Assembly: GCF_003525665.1 (NCBI RefSeq)
Contig: NZ_DQDX01000078.1
Location: 36,167 to 72,574 of the forward strand
DNA length: 36,408 nucleotides
Direction of reading: 5' to 3'
From: Flavobacterium sp.
GTDB taxonomy: Bacteria; Bacteroidota; Bacteroidia; Flavobacteriales; Flavobacteriaceae
Below the pieces are notes generated by a model. The model made no database searches, was not told the origin of the DNA, and saw nothing but the letters and a program-made list of their open reading frames with translations. Within the stretch, counting starts at the first letter, position 1, and every line of letters begins with the position of its first letter. Shown here one piece after another: positions 9,194-17,570 of the stretch. The translations under genes were made by a program, and so were the position numbers.

Positions 9194-11680
9194 TTATTTG
9201 ATTGGTTTCAGAATTAAATTGATTCGTTCGATGCAATCGTCGTAATGGTATTTTGTTTCAATATCAGTTGGAGCCATTTTGGCAAATTGTAAAGTACTAA
9301 TTAATTGTTTTAATTCACCGCGAACTAAAGCACGAACATCTGATTGTGATGTCATATAATAGTCATCATTTCCTTCTGGATTCATCTTTTCTTTCATCAA
9401 AAATTCCATTCGATCAATGTAGGCACGTTGTAAATTTCTTCTATAAACCGAAACATTTTGTTGGCTCGCTGCTTCTTTAAATAATCCCAAACGCACTTCT
9501 CTTAAAAACTGAATTGGTTTGTAATTGGCTTCACTTAAATTGGCACCATCAATCAATCTTCCTAAAGTTTCAAAACTCAATATCTTGTTAAGATGACGCA
9601 CTTGAATGCTTCTAAATTTATCGGTATAACCAGCATAAGCACTATTTTTTAAAACTGAATTATTAACTAACCAAGTCGGACTTGCAAAAGCATTTTGATG
9701 CAACCATTTCAAGGCTTCTTGTTGTTTTTCTTTTGGGACAACTGCATAAATAAATCCGCCTTGATTGGGTTTTTTGTAGGTTTCATAAACACCAGCAATA
9801 TTAGTAGTTACATGTCCAACATAGCGACTCCAAGCACCTAATAATTCTGTGTACAATTCTGATAAATCTTCATAATCATTTGTTTTATCACTGGTCCATT
9901 TTGGAAGATTTTCAGTTACAATTTTTAAATTACTTAAGGCATAAGTACTTGCTTTCATAGCATCATTTCCTATGTCTTCTGTTTGCGAACTTGGGTCGAA
10001 TGCGCTACCTTGATTTCCAAATTTATAATTTCTATCGTTGGCTTTTTCTTCAATCCATTTGTCTAATGTTGGTGTTTCGCTCTCGCTAGTTTTCGCGTTT
10101 GGAATCATTCGGTAACCCCAATTTATGGCATAAAAATCATATGGACCCATTTGTCTAATAAAACGAACATCGCCATCTCCAGGTTGTGCAATGTAGTTGA
10201 AACGTGCATAATCCATAATGCTTGACGAAATTCCGAATTGTTTTGTAAATGCTGGTTTTCTGTAATTTTCTACATCATAAGAGCAACTTGCACCCATATT
10301 GTGAGGCAATCCTAATGCATGACCCACTTCGTGAGCGATAACCATTTGCATCATTTCGCCCATGTCTTCATCGCTCGTTTCTAATGTTCTCGCTTTTGGA
10401 TTTGCTGCTCCAGTTTCTAACAAATAGCGATTTCTATAGGAACGTAAATGATTGTGGTACCAAATAATATCACTTTCGATAATTTCACCAGTTCTTGGAT
10501 CTGAAACACTTGGACCAACTGCATTTCTTGTAGTACTTGCTACATATCGAATTACAGAATAGCGAATATCTTCTGGATTAAAATCGGGATCTTCTTCTTT
10601 AGTTGGTGGATCTTTGCAAATAATGGCGTTTTTAAATCCGGCTGCTTCAAATGGTTTTTGCCATTCTTCAACACCTTGTTTTATGTATTTACGTAATTTT
10701 TCTGGAGTTGCTGGATCTAAATAATAAACAATTGGTTTTATTGGTTCAACCAATTCACCACGATTGTAGGCTTCGACATCTTTAGGTTCTAAACGCCATT
10801 TTCTAATGAACGTTTTTTTATCTGATTTTAAAGCTTCACTTGAATAATCGTAATGATTTAAGGTAAACCAACCTACTCTTTCGTCGAATAATCTTGGCTT
10901 CATTGGGATTTCTGGCAATAAAATCATCGACTGATTCATTTGCAAACTAATGCTTTCTGATTCCTCTAAAACTGGTGGTTTAGAAGCAGTAAATGTAAAA
11001 TCTTGAACCACTTCTATATTGAAAGGAAATGATTTTATTGAAGTAATAAAACTCCTTGACTCATCAAGACTTTTCACTTTGTAGGTTTCTCTTAGTGATG
11101 AATCTAATCCGCTTAACGCTTTTACATCGCTACTAAAAAACTTAGTAACATCAATTACAACATTGGCAGAATCTTGGCTAATTGCTTCAATATTAAATGC
11201 GTATAATGTTGGTTCATAATTATTTGCTTTAACAGAAATACTAATTGGTAAACTATCATTTGCCACAGCAGCATACGATTTTACTTTAATAACAATTTTA
11301 TCTTGAATGCGTTCCCAAGTAATTAATTGTTCGTTGATTGAACTTCCGGCGTTGATGTAGCCATTTCCAATTCCCGATGGAAGTTTAGAAATTCTGCTTA
11401 CCAAAAGCATTTCTTTTCCTAATAAGTTATTTGGAATTTCATAAAAATACTTGTCGTCTACTTTGTGTGTTTTAAAAAGACCTTCTTGCGATTTGGCCTC
11501 ATTAGTAATTACTTTGTTGTAATCTTTAATTTTGCCGTCTTTTTTCTTGTCAGAAGTTTGAGATGCTTCTTTTGCAGCAGCAGCAGCTTCTTGTTCTTTC
11601 TTCTTCTTTTTAGATTGAGAAAAAGTATTCATTGGAAAAATAAAAACACAAAGCAAACAGAGTAAAGTAAGTTTTTTCAT
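9194..11680 (-). CDS. Exported zinc-dependent metalloprotease (DUF5117/DUF4953 type)
   Basis: An 828-residue protein with a signal peptide ending at NTFSQ, then a very Lys/Ala/Glu-rich linker (SKKKKKEQEAAAAAK). The metzincin zinc site HEVGHALGLPHN spans residues 450-461 (His450, Glu451, His454, His460), and the Met-turn is in SIMDY. These features match the large Bacteroidetes zinc-dependent metalloproteases that carry DUF5117/DUF5118 and DUF4953. It would act outside the inner membrane on proteins or peptides. It has its own promoter-like element and terminator, so it appears to be a single-gene unit between acs and the amidohydrolase pair. The substrate is unknown. Confidence 0.88.
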   Translation of the reverse strand: MKKLTLLCLLCVFIFPMNTFSQSKKKKKEQEAAAAAKEASQTSDKKKDGKIKDYNKVITNEAKSQEGLFKTHKVDDKYFYEIPNNLLGKEMLLVSRISKLPSGIGNGYINAGSSINEQLITWERIQDKIVIKVKSYAAVANDSLPISISVKANNYEPTLYAFNIEAISQDSANVVIDVTKFFSSDVKALSGLDSSLRETYKVKSLDESRSFITSIKSFPFNIEVVQDFTFTASKPPVLEESESISLQMNQSMILLPEIPMKPRLFDERVGWFTLNHYDYSSEALKSDKKTFIRKWRLEPKDVEAYNRGELVEPIKPIVYYLDPATPEKLRKYIKQGVEEWQKPFEAAGFKNAIICKDPPTKEEDPDFNPEDIRYSVIRYVASTTRNAVGPSVSDPRTGEIIESDIIWYHNHLRSYRNRYLLETGAANPKARTLETSDEDMGEMMQMVIAHEVGHALGLPHNMGASCSYDVENYRKPAFTKQFGISSSIMDYARFNYIAQPGDGDVRFIRQMGPYDFYAINWGYRMIPNAKTSESETPTLDKWIEEKANDRNYKFGNQGSAFDPSSQTEDIGNDAMKASTYALSNLKIVTENLPKWTSDKTNDYEDLSELYTELLGAWSRYVGHVTTNIAGVYETYKKPNQGGFIYAVVPKEKQQEALKWLHQNAFASPTWLVNNSVLKNSAYAGYTDKFRSIQVRHLNKILSFETLGRLIDGANLSEANYKPIQFLREVRLGLFKEAASQQNVSVYRRNLQRAYIDRMEFLMKEKMNPEGNDDYYMTSQSDVRALVRGELKQLISTLQFAKMAPTDIETKYHYDDCIERINLILKPIK

Positions 11681-11705
11681 GAAATGGATTGAAAAGTTAA
11701 GATTT

Positions 11706-11713
11706 CAAATTTA
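11706..11713 (-). promoter_or_regulatory. Bacteroidetes -7 element for the metalloprotease gene
   Basis: TAAATTTG on the minus strand fits the TAnnTTTG consensus of the Bacteroidetes primary sigma factor. It lies 26 bp before the ATG at 11680. No clear TTG -33 element is visible about 20 bp upstream. Confidence 0.5.
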
Positions 11714-11750
11714 GGAATTGCTCTAATAAATACCTAATAACTATTTGTTA

Positions 11751-11785
11751 AAAAAAAACTGCCCTATTTCTAGAGCAGTTTTTAA
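11751..11785 (-). terminator. Rho-independent terminator after acs
   Basis: AAAAACTGC at 11754-11762 pairs with GCAGTTTTT at 11775-11783, with T/A runs on both sides. On the minus strand it follows the acs stop by about 17 bp and ends in nine T residues, so it should stop acs transcripts before the metalloprotease gene. Confidence 0.88.
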
Positions 11786-11801
11786 AATAAATATACTAAA
11801 A

Positions 11802-13709
11802 CTATAACTTTCCGTTTTTGATTTCTTCTACTATTTCTGGATTTAATAAGGTTGAAGTATCTCCGAAATTAGAGAAGTCGCCTTCTGCAATTTTTCTTAA
11901 AATTCTACGCATGATTTTTCCTGAACGTGTTTTAGGTAAACCTGAAACAAATTGAATTTTGTCTAATTTCGCGATTGGTCCTATTTGATCTGAAATTAAT
12001 TGATTAATCTCTTTAGCCAAATTATCTCTATCTCTTCCTTCTCCTATTTCTTTCAAAATTACATATCCGTAAAGTGCATTTCCTTTCACATCATGTGGGA
12101 AACCAACGATAGCACTTTCTGCCACAGCTGGATGCTCATTAATAGAATCTTCAATTGGAGCAGTTCCTAAATTATGTCCAGAAACAATGATTACGTCATC
12201 TACTCTTCCAGTAATTCTATAGTAACCAACTTCATCTCTTAAAGCACCATCACCGGTAAAATATTTACCTGGGAACGCCGTGAAATAGGTTTCTTTGTAA
12301 CGTTGATGGTCACCCCAAATAGTTCGCGCCATTGAAGGCCATGGGAATTTGATACACAAACTTCCTGTCACTTGATTGCCTTCAATTTCGTTACGCAATT
12401 CATCCATCAATACTGGTTGAATTCCTGGTAAAGGTAACGACGCATAGGTGGGTTTTGTTGGCGTTACAAACGGAATTGGAGATATCATAATACTTCCAGT
12501 TTCGGTTTGCCACCAAGTATCAACTAATGGACAACGCTTTCCACCAACGTGCGCATTATACCAATGCCAAGCTTCTTCATTGATGGGTTCACCAACAGAT
12601 CCAATAACTTTTAAAGATTGTAATGGAAAACGTTGAACGAAATCTAGACTTTCTTTTGCCAAAGCTCTAATCGCAGTTGGCGCAGTATAAAATTGATTGA
12701 CTTGATGTTTTTCGATTATTTCCCAAAAACGTGAAAAATCTGGATATGACGGAACGCCTTCGAAAATTACTGTTGTTGCTCCATTTAATAATGGTCCGTA
12801 TAAAATATAAGAATGTCCTGTAATCCAGCCAATATCGGCAGTACACCAATACACATCACTTTCTTGGTAGTTGAATACATTTTTAAAAGAGTAAGCCGTT
12901 TGAACCATATATCCAGCCGTTGTATGCACCATTCCTTTAGGTTTTCCTGTAGAACCCGAAGTGTAAAGTATAAATAACGGATCTTCTGCATCCATTATTT
13001 CGGCTACATTATTCGGAATTGCTTCATCTAAAAGTGGTTGCAACCAAATATCACGACCTTCTTTCATGGTTACTTCAGAATTGGTTCTTTTTACAACCAA
13101 AACTTTTTCTACGCAAGGTGATTTTTCTAACGCTTCATCAACAATTCCTTTTAAATCGATGGCTTTATTACCGCGGTAACTTCCTTCAGATGTGATTACC
13201 AATTTACATTCAGAATCATTGATACGAGCTGAAACTGCCGAAGATGAAAATCCTGCAAAAACTACCGAATGTATTGCTCCAATTCGGGCGCAAGCCAAAA
13301 CAGAAACTGCCAATTCGGGAATCATTGGAAGATAAATACAAACTCTGTCTCCTTTTTTTACACCTTGATCACGCAACACGTTTGCCATTTTGGAAACTCT
13401 TGCGTACAATTCGTTATAAGAAATATGTTGCGCTTCTTCGTTTGGATCATTTGGTTCGAATATAATTGCCGTTTTTTCTCCACGTTTAGCTAAATGCCTG
13501 TCAATGCAGTTTTTAGTTATGTTTACTTTAGCGTCTACAAACCATTTGAATTTGGCTTCTTGCATATCAAATTCCATTACTTTATCCCATTTTTGGTACC
13601 AAGTAAAGTGTTCATCGGCAATTCGGTCCCAAAATTTTCTTGGTTCACGAACCGATTTTTTATACATTTTAAAGTAATGCTCTAAATTGTCTATTGTATA
13701 GTAACTCAT
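11802..13709 (-). CDS. acs: Acetyl-CoA synthetase (acetate-CoA ligase)
   Basis: A 635-residue AMP-forming ligase that turns acetate, ATP and CoA into acetyl-CoA in the cytoplasm. The N-terminal ACAS_N segment is visible (MYKKSVREPRKFWDRIA). The P-loop-like AMP-binding motif is YTSGSTGKPKGMVH, and VDTWWQTETGS is the adenylate-binding A5 motif. The hinge region reads YRITGRVDDVIIVSGHNLG, and the catalytic, acetylation-prone lysine lies in KTRSGKIMRRILRK. Length is typical for the family. It has its own promoter and terminator. That promoter shares a 21-bp box with prpE, so the two ligases are probably co-regulated although an efflux operon lies between them. Confidence 0.96.
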   Translation of the reverse strand: MSYYTIDNLEHYFKMYKKSVREPRKFWDRIADEHFTWYQKWDKVMEFDMQEAKFKWFVDAKVNITKNCIDRHLAKRGEKTAIIFEPNDPNEEAQHISYNELYARVSKMANVLRDQGVKKGDRVCIYLPMIPELAVSVLACARIGAIHSVVFAGFSSSAVSARINDSECKLVITSEGSYRGNKAIDLKGIVDEALEKSPCVEKVLVVKRTNSEVTMKEGRDIWLQPLLDEAIPNNVAEIMDAEDPLFILYTSGSTGKPKGMVHTTAGYMVQTAYSFKNVFNYQESDVYWCTADIGWITGHSYILYGPLLNGATTVIFEGVPSYPDFSRFWEIIEKHQVNQFYTAPTAIRALAKESLDFVQRFPLQSLKVIGSVGEPINEEAWHWYNAHVGGKRCPLVDTWWQTETGSIMISPIPFVTPTKPTYASLPLPGIQPVLMDELRNEIEGNQVTGSLCIKFPWPSMARTIWGDHQRYKETYFTAFPGKYFTGDGALRDEVGYYRITGRVDDVIIVSGHNLGTAPIEDSINEHPAVAESAIVGFPHDVKGNALYGYVILKEIGEGRDRDNLAKEINQLISDQIGPIAKLDKIQFVSGLPKTRSGKIMRRILRKIAEGDFSNFGDTSTLLNPEIVEEIKNGKL

Positions 13710-13762
13710 TGTATATTTTTTGTAATTAGTTAATAGTGACTAGTAAATAGTCGTTTGGTTTT

Positions 13763-13819
13763 GTAAATATAAATAATCTACAAATGCAAAAAAGATATTT
13801 CTTGCTAAATTGCTATATA
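13763..13819 (-). promoter_or_regulatory. acs promoter with upstream 21-bp box
   Basis: The minus strand has a -7-like TATATTTAC at 13763-13771, about 54 bp before the ATG. Upstream, a box at 13799-13819 reads (plus strand) TTCTTGCTAAAT followed by TGC and TATATA. It contains two TTGCTA hexamers 8 bp apart (13802 and 13810). The box begins 28 bp from the -7 element, the same as at prpE, which places it at roughly -39 to -59 and fits an activator site. Confidence 0.65.
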
Positions 13820-13839
13820 TAATATAAAAAAGGGAAACA

Positions 13840-14511
13840 TTAACTGATAATTCTGCCGTCTTTCATTTCAATAATTCTGTCGCTTTTATGAGCAAAATCT
13901 TCATCATGAGTAACAGCAATTATTGTTTGACCAAAATTTCGAGTCAATTCTTGAAAAATATCAAAAACTATGTTGGTGTTTTTACTATCCAGATTTCCAG
14001 TTGGTTCGTCACCCATTATTATTAATGGATCATTAATCAATGCTCTTGCAATAGCCACACGTTGTTGTTGACCGCCTGAAAGTTTGCTAGATGGTTTCAA
14101 TGCTTGGTCTTGCAAACCTAGTATTTCCAATTTTTGATAAGCACGTGCTTCGATTTCTTTTTCGGGTAATTTCCCAAGTTTCAAAGCCGGAATCATCACA
14201 TTTCTTAAGCATGAAAACTCAGGAAGCAAATAATGAAATTGGAAAACAAATCCAATTTTTTCGTTTCTGATTTCGGCCAGTTGATCGGTTGATAAACCAG
14301 TCATCATTTTATTATCAATATATAATTCTCCTTTATAATCAGTATCCATGGTGGAAAGTATATATAAAAGTGTTGATTTACCACTACCCGATTTTCCTAC
14401 CATTGAAAGAAATTCACCTTTTTTTACATCAAATGAAATCTCTTTCAACACTTGAAATTCTGTTGGTTCGTGGAAAAACTTGTTTATATTTTTGGTTTCA
14501 AGGATGTTCAT
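13840..14511 (-). CDS. ABC transporter ATP-binding protein, MacB/LolD type
   Basis: A 223-residue ATPase subunit with all nucleotide-binding motifs: Walker A GKSGSGKST, signature LSGGQQQRVAIARAL, Walker B LIIMGDEPTGNLD and the switch His in VTHDEDFA. Length and the DEPTGNLD text match the MacB/LolD family, whose members drive mechanotransmission rather than classical transport. It starts 2 bp after the permease gene. Together with the permease and the adaptor it forms an incomplete MacAB-TolC-like exporter; no outer-membrane TolC gene is present here. No terminator was recognised between this gene and acs. Confidence 0.93.
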   Translation of the reverse strand: MNILETKNINKFFHEPTEFQVLKEISFDVKKGEFLSMVGKSGSGKSTLLYILSTMDTDYKGELYIDNKMMTGLSTDQLAEIRNEKIGFVFQFHYLLPEFSCLRNVMIPALKLGKLPEKEIEARAYQKLEILGLQDQALKPSSKLSGGQQQRVAIARALINDPLIIMGDEPTGNLDSKNTNIVFDIFQELTRNFGQTIIAVTHDEDFAHKSDRIIEMKDGRIIS

Positions 14512-14513
14512 TT

Positions 14514-15737
14514 CTATTTTCTTAAAATTTCAACAGGATCAACATTCGCGGCTTTCTTTGCAGGAATATAACCTGCGAAAAAGGTAATTACTAATCCAAT
14601 GGCAACACCTTGCACAAATTTTTTGAATTCGTAATCAATTGGAAAATAACCAATATCGCCACCAACGTAGATGTTTTTCAAAATTGTGATTAGAATAATT
14701 GCCATTATGATTCCACCAATAACTCCCATAATTCCTATTGAAACCGCTTGAGTTACAAATATTCTGATGACGTCTTTTCCTTTAAATCCCATAGCTTTGA
14801 GAATAGCAATATCATTTATTTTTTGAGAAACTGTCATGTTTAAGATGTTGTAAATTCCGAATCCTGCGACTAATAGAATTGTAAAGGAAACAAAAGTGAT
14901 GACTATTTTACGCATCCTATTTCCTGCTACATAAGTTGCATTGGCTTCTTTCCAACCTTCGGCTTTATAGCCAGTTATCGCCTCAATTTTAGTGGCTACA
15001 TTTTCGGCATTTTCTGGGTCGATTACATTAACATTTATGTCGGTGATGTAGTTGCTTCCTTCTTTTAAAAGTTGTTGTGCTGTTGCGATATTGATGTAAG
15101 ATTTTGTTTTATCAACAGCAGAATTATTTGTTTTAAAAACACCAATAACCTTAAAGCTGCGATTGATTCCTTTGGAAGAGGTAAGATTGAGATTGTCATT
15201 TACGGCTAAATTCATTTTTTCGGCAATTCCACTTCCTATAACAATTCCATTTTGATTGGATTTTAATAAATCGAAATTTCCTTCTACCATAAACGATTTT
15301 ATATCAAACATTAAGTTGGCTTCATCGGGTTTAATGCCTACTGACAATCCTGAAATTTGTGATTTTCCATTGTTATAAAATACGCTAGAACTCACTTGAG
15401 GTGTAACAACAATTACTTCTTTCTGTCTCAAAATGGTTTCGATAACCAAATTCGGATTGATAATTGTATTGTTGACTGGAACGGTTTTCGGATTGATGAT
15501 TATAGGAGTTGCATTCGTTTTTTCAATCAACGGTTTGCTGATTACGTCGTCTTTATAAACTCGAATATGAGAAGTTGATTTGAACATAGATGAATTTGCA
15601 CTTTTGTCAAAACCTACCAACATACAATTCATAAAAATATAAATTGACATTCCTAAAACAACTCCCATAACAGCAACTGCAGTGAGTTTTTTATTAGAAA
15701 CTACATAAGTTTTCGCTATGGCTGTATTGATGTTCAT
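14514..15737 (-). CDS. ABC transporter permease, MacB/FtsX type
   Basis: A 407-residue inner-membrane protein. One transmembrane helix lies near residues 18-40, then a periplasmic domain of about 230 residues (MacB-PCD-like), then three helices near 278-300, 325-350 and 375-395, ending in PAKKAANVDPVEILRK, a motif at the end of many FtsX-type permeases. The topology of four helices with a large first periplasmic loop fits MacB-like mechanotransmitters with the ATPase as a separate subunit. It lies 77 bp after the adaptor gene and 2 bp before the ATPase gene in one TetR-headed operon. Confidence 0.9.
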   Translation of the reverse strand: MNINTAIAKTYVVSNKKLTAVAVMGVVLGMSIYIFMNCMLVGFDKSANSSMFKSTSHIRVYKDDVISKPLIEKTNATPIIINPKTVPVNNTIINPNLVIETILRQKEVIVVTPQVSSSVFYNNGKSQISGLSVGIKPDEANLMFDIKSFMVEGNFDLLKSNQNGIVIGSGIAEKMNLAVNDNLNLTSSKGINRSFKVIGVFKTNNSAVDKTKSYINIATAQQLLKEGSNYITDINVNVIDPENAENVATKIEAITGYKAEGWKEANATYVAGNRMRKIVITFVSFTILLVAGFGIYNILNMTVSQKINDIAILKAMGFKGKDVIRIFVTQAVSIGIMGVIGGIIMAIILITILKNIYVGGDIGYFPIDYEFKKFVQGVAIGLVITFFAGYIPAKKAANVDPVEILRK

Positions 15738-15814
15738 TTTTTTTTGAGTTATGAATTATGAGTGTTGAGTTATGAGTCGAGTTTTAAACACTCCTATCTC
15801 ATATCTGACACTGA

Positions 15815-16900
15815 TTAAGGTTTTAATGGTAAAAGAACATCGTCTTTGGTTACGCCTTCTATTACTTCAACGTAATCGGTTGAAATAATTCCTGGTTTTA
15901 TAATTATGATTTCGTCTTTCCCTTTTACGTTTACTTTGTTTCCAAATCCGACATAATTTCTTGGAATTAGTAATGCGTTTTTCTTTTCTCCAACCAAAAT
16001 ATTGGCTTCCAATTGTGTTCCGAAAAGTGAATTTTCTATAGGTTTATCGAAGGTTACTTTACAAATAAAGGATTGTGTTTGTTGGTCAAATGCCGAAAGT
16101 ATTTCAGTAATTTTTCCGTTTAAAACACTGTTTTTATTGGTATTTAATTTTATAAAAACGGTTTGTCCCAATTTTACTTTTCCGATGCTATTTTCATCAA
16201 CGTTTAAAACGGCTTCCACTTTCGTTTGATTAGCAATGGTTGCAATGACTTCTCCTTTTTTTACGTAATCACCGTTGTTTTTTAGTTTTTTGATAACCGT
16301 TCCGCTTTCTGTTACGATAATCGAATTGTACTTTTTAATAACTTGATTGCTTTTCAATTGACCTTTTGTAGCAATTTGTTGTTGTTTCGCTTGTTGCAAA
16401 ATAACTCGGTATTGCTTTTTCAAAGAATTCAAATTGGATAGCGAATTTTTCGCTGCTAATTGTGCGTTTTCATATTCTACTTTCGAACCAATATTTTGCT
16501 GATTCAATCGTTCGTAGCGTTCGGCTTGCTTTTTGTCTTGTAAATATTTGCTTTCTGCGAACTGAATATTTTGTTCCAATTGTAATAACGCTGGTGCATT
16601 AGAAGTTACATTTTCATTTGAGATAACTAATTGTTCTTGCGAAGTTTCTGCATTTATTTTGTTGATTTCATTGTCTAATGATGCGATAGTTTTTCCTTTG
16701 GTAACCATGTTTCCTATTTCAAAATTGGCATTTTGCAAAATACCATCGGTTTGAGCAGTAAGATTATACGAATCGTCCCATTCCAATTGACCTGACGCAA
16801 AAACCAATTCTTTAATGTCTTGATTTATTGGTTGAACTTCTTCACTTTTTCCGCATGAAAAAAGTGTTAAACCGATTATTATGGCTAGTATTTTTTTCAT
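15815..16900 (-). CDS. Lipoprotein membrane-fusion protein of an efflux system (HlyD/MacA type)
   Basis: A 361-residue periplasmic adaptor. The signal peptide ends in the lipobox LFSC, so Cys16 should be lipidated. A biotinyl-lipoyl-like half motif lies near residues 45-75 (DGILQNANFEIGNMVTKGK), a long coiled-coil hairpin runs about 80-190, the second lipoyl half is TVIKKLKNNGDYVKKGEV, and a beta-barrel follows (KVKLGQTVFIKLNT). It would link the MacB-like permease to an outer-membrane channel. It overlaps the TetR gene by 4 bp (ATGA), so regulator and adaptor are translated together. Exported substrate unknown. Confidence 0.92.
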   Translation of the reverse strand: MKKILAIIIGLTLFSCGKSEEVQPINQDIKELVFASGQLEWDDSYNLTAQTDGILQNANFEIGNMVTKGKTIASLDNEINKINAETSQEQLVISNENVTSNAPALLQLEQNIQFAESKYLQDKKQAERYERLNQQNIGSKVEYENAQLAAKNSLSNLNSLKKQYRVILQQAKQQQIATKGQLKSNQVIKKYNSIIVTESGTVIKKLKNNGDYVKKGEVIATIANQTKVEAVLNVDENSIGKVKLGQTVFIKLNTNKNSVLNGKITEILSAFDQQTQSFICKVTFDKPIENSLFGTQLEANILVGEKKNALLIPRNYVGFGNKVNVKGKDEIIIIKPGIISTDYVEVIEGVTKDDVLLPLKP

Positions 16901-17484
16901 TTTGATACTAATTTTATGGTTGTATTCATGATTTTATTTCCTTGATTTATCAGATCGATTTCAAATTTAGAGAACTTCCATTTTAGCATCATCATTCGGA
17001 AACTTCCTATAAGAATGTGAACAATTTCTTGTGTTTCAATAGTACTTGAAAATTCATTGTTTTCTTTTCCAACCTCAATAATTTTGGTTAACAATTGCGT
17101 TTTATAATGAACAATTTTCACAATAGATTGATTGATTTTTTCAGATTCATCAAACAAACCTTCTGATAAGACTGCAACAACAAAATGAGGATTTTTGCTA
17201 AAAAACTGAAATTGACTACTAAACAACTGTTTCAATTTTTCTTCTGAAGTTGAATCATTTTCAAAAATTATATCCAATCGTTCTTTCATATCATTTCCTA
17301 AATAATCTAATAATAAAACAATGATATCTTCTTTATTTTTAAAATGTCGGTACAAAGCACTTTCAGAAAAAGCCATTTCAATAGCCAAATTCTTTGTGGT
17401 CAATCCCTTTAAACCTTTTTCCATCAAAAGTTTTCCTGCGGATTCTATAATCTCTTGCTGTCTTTTGGAAGTTGTTTCTACCAT
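16897..17484 (-). CDS. TetR-family repressor of the efflux operon
   Basis: A 195-residue regulator. I start it at the ATG at 17484 (MVETTSKRQQ), because a longer frame to 17538 would begin inside the prpE terminator and upstream of the promoter -7 element. The N-terminal helix-turn-helix reads LTTKNLAIEMAFSESALYRHFKNKED, typical of TetR. The C-terminal part is all-helical, as expected for ligand binding and dimerisation. It is the first gene of a regulator-adaptor-permease-ATPase operon, and a palindrome lies between its promoter and start, so it probably represses itself and the transporter until an inducer binds. The inducer is unknown. Confidence 0.9.
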   Translation of the reverse strand: MVETTSKRQQEIIESAGKLLMEKGLKGLTTKNLAIEMAFSESALYRHFKNKEDIIVLLLDYLGNDMKERLDIIFENDSTSEEKLKQLFSSQFQFFSKNPHFVVAVLSEGLFDESEKINQSIVKIVHYKTQLLTKIIEVGKENNEFSSTIETQEIVHILIGSFRMMMLKWKFSKFEIDLINQGNKIMNTTIKLVSK

Positions 17485-17487
17485 AAT

Positions 17488-17522
17488 TGAATAAGTTAGT
17501 AAGTATTCACTCTTCAAATTTA
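17488..17522 (-). promoter_or_regulatory. tetR promoter -7 element and palindromic operator
   Basis: The -7 element TAAATTTG is at 17515-17522 (minus strand). Just downstream, 17488-17509 has outer arms TGAATA and TATTCA in inverted orientation, 10 bp apart. The palindrome ends 3 bp before the ATG. This layout fits an autorepressor operator placed to block early elongation. Confidence 0.6.
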
Positions 17523-17530
17523 CACTAAAA

Positions 17531-17560
17531 AAAGCCAATAAACATACTTATTGGCTTTTT
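17531..17560 (-). terminator. Rho-independent terminator after prpE (near tetR promoter)
   Basis: AAGCCAATAA at 17532-17541 pairs perfectly with TTATTGGCTT at 17548-17557, flanked by T runs. It lies 10 bp past the prpE stop on the minus strand; the A run on the other side makes the T tract of the minus transcript short (AAA at 17531). The plus-strand side has the longer T run, so the hairpin may work in both directions. Confidence 0.7.
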
Positions 17561-17570
17561 TAACTTGATT

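Noticed and set aside
17485..17538. Longer start for the TetR gene
   Set aside because: It would begin within the prpE terminator stem and upstream of the -7 element, so it could not be translated from the tetR transcript.
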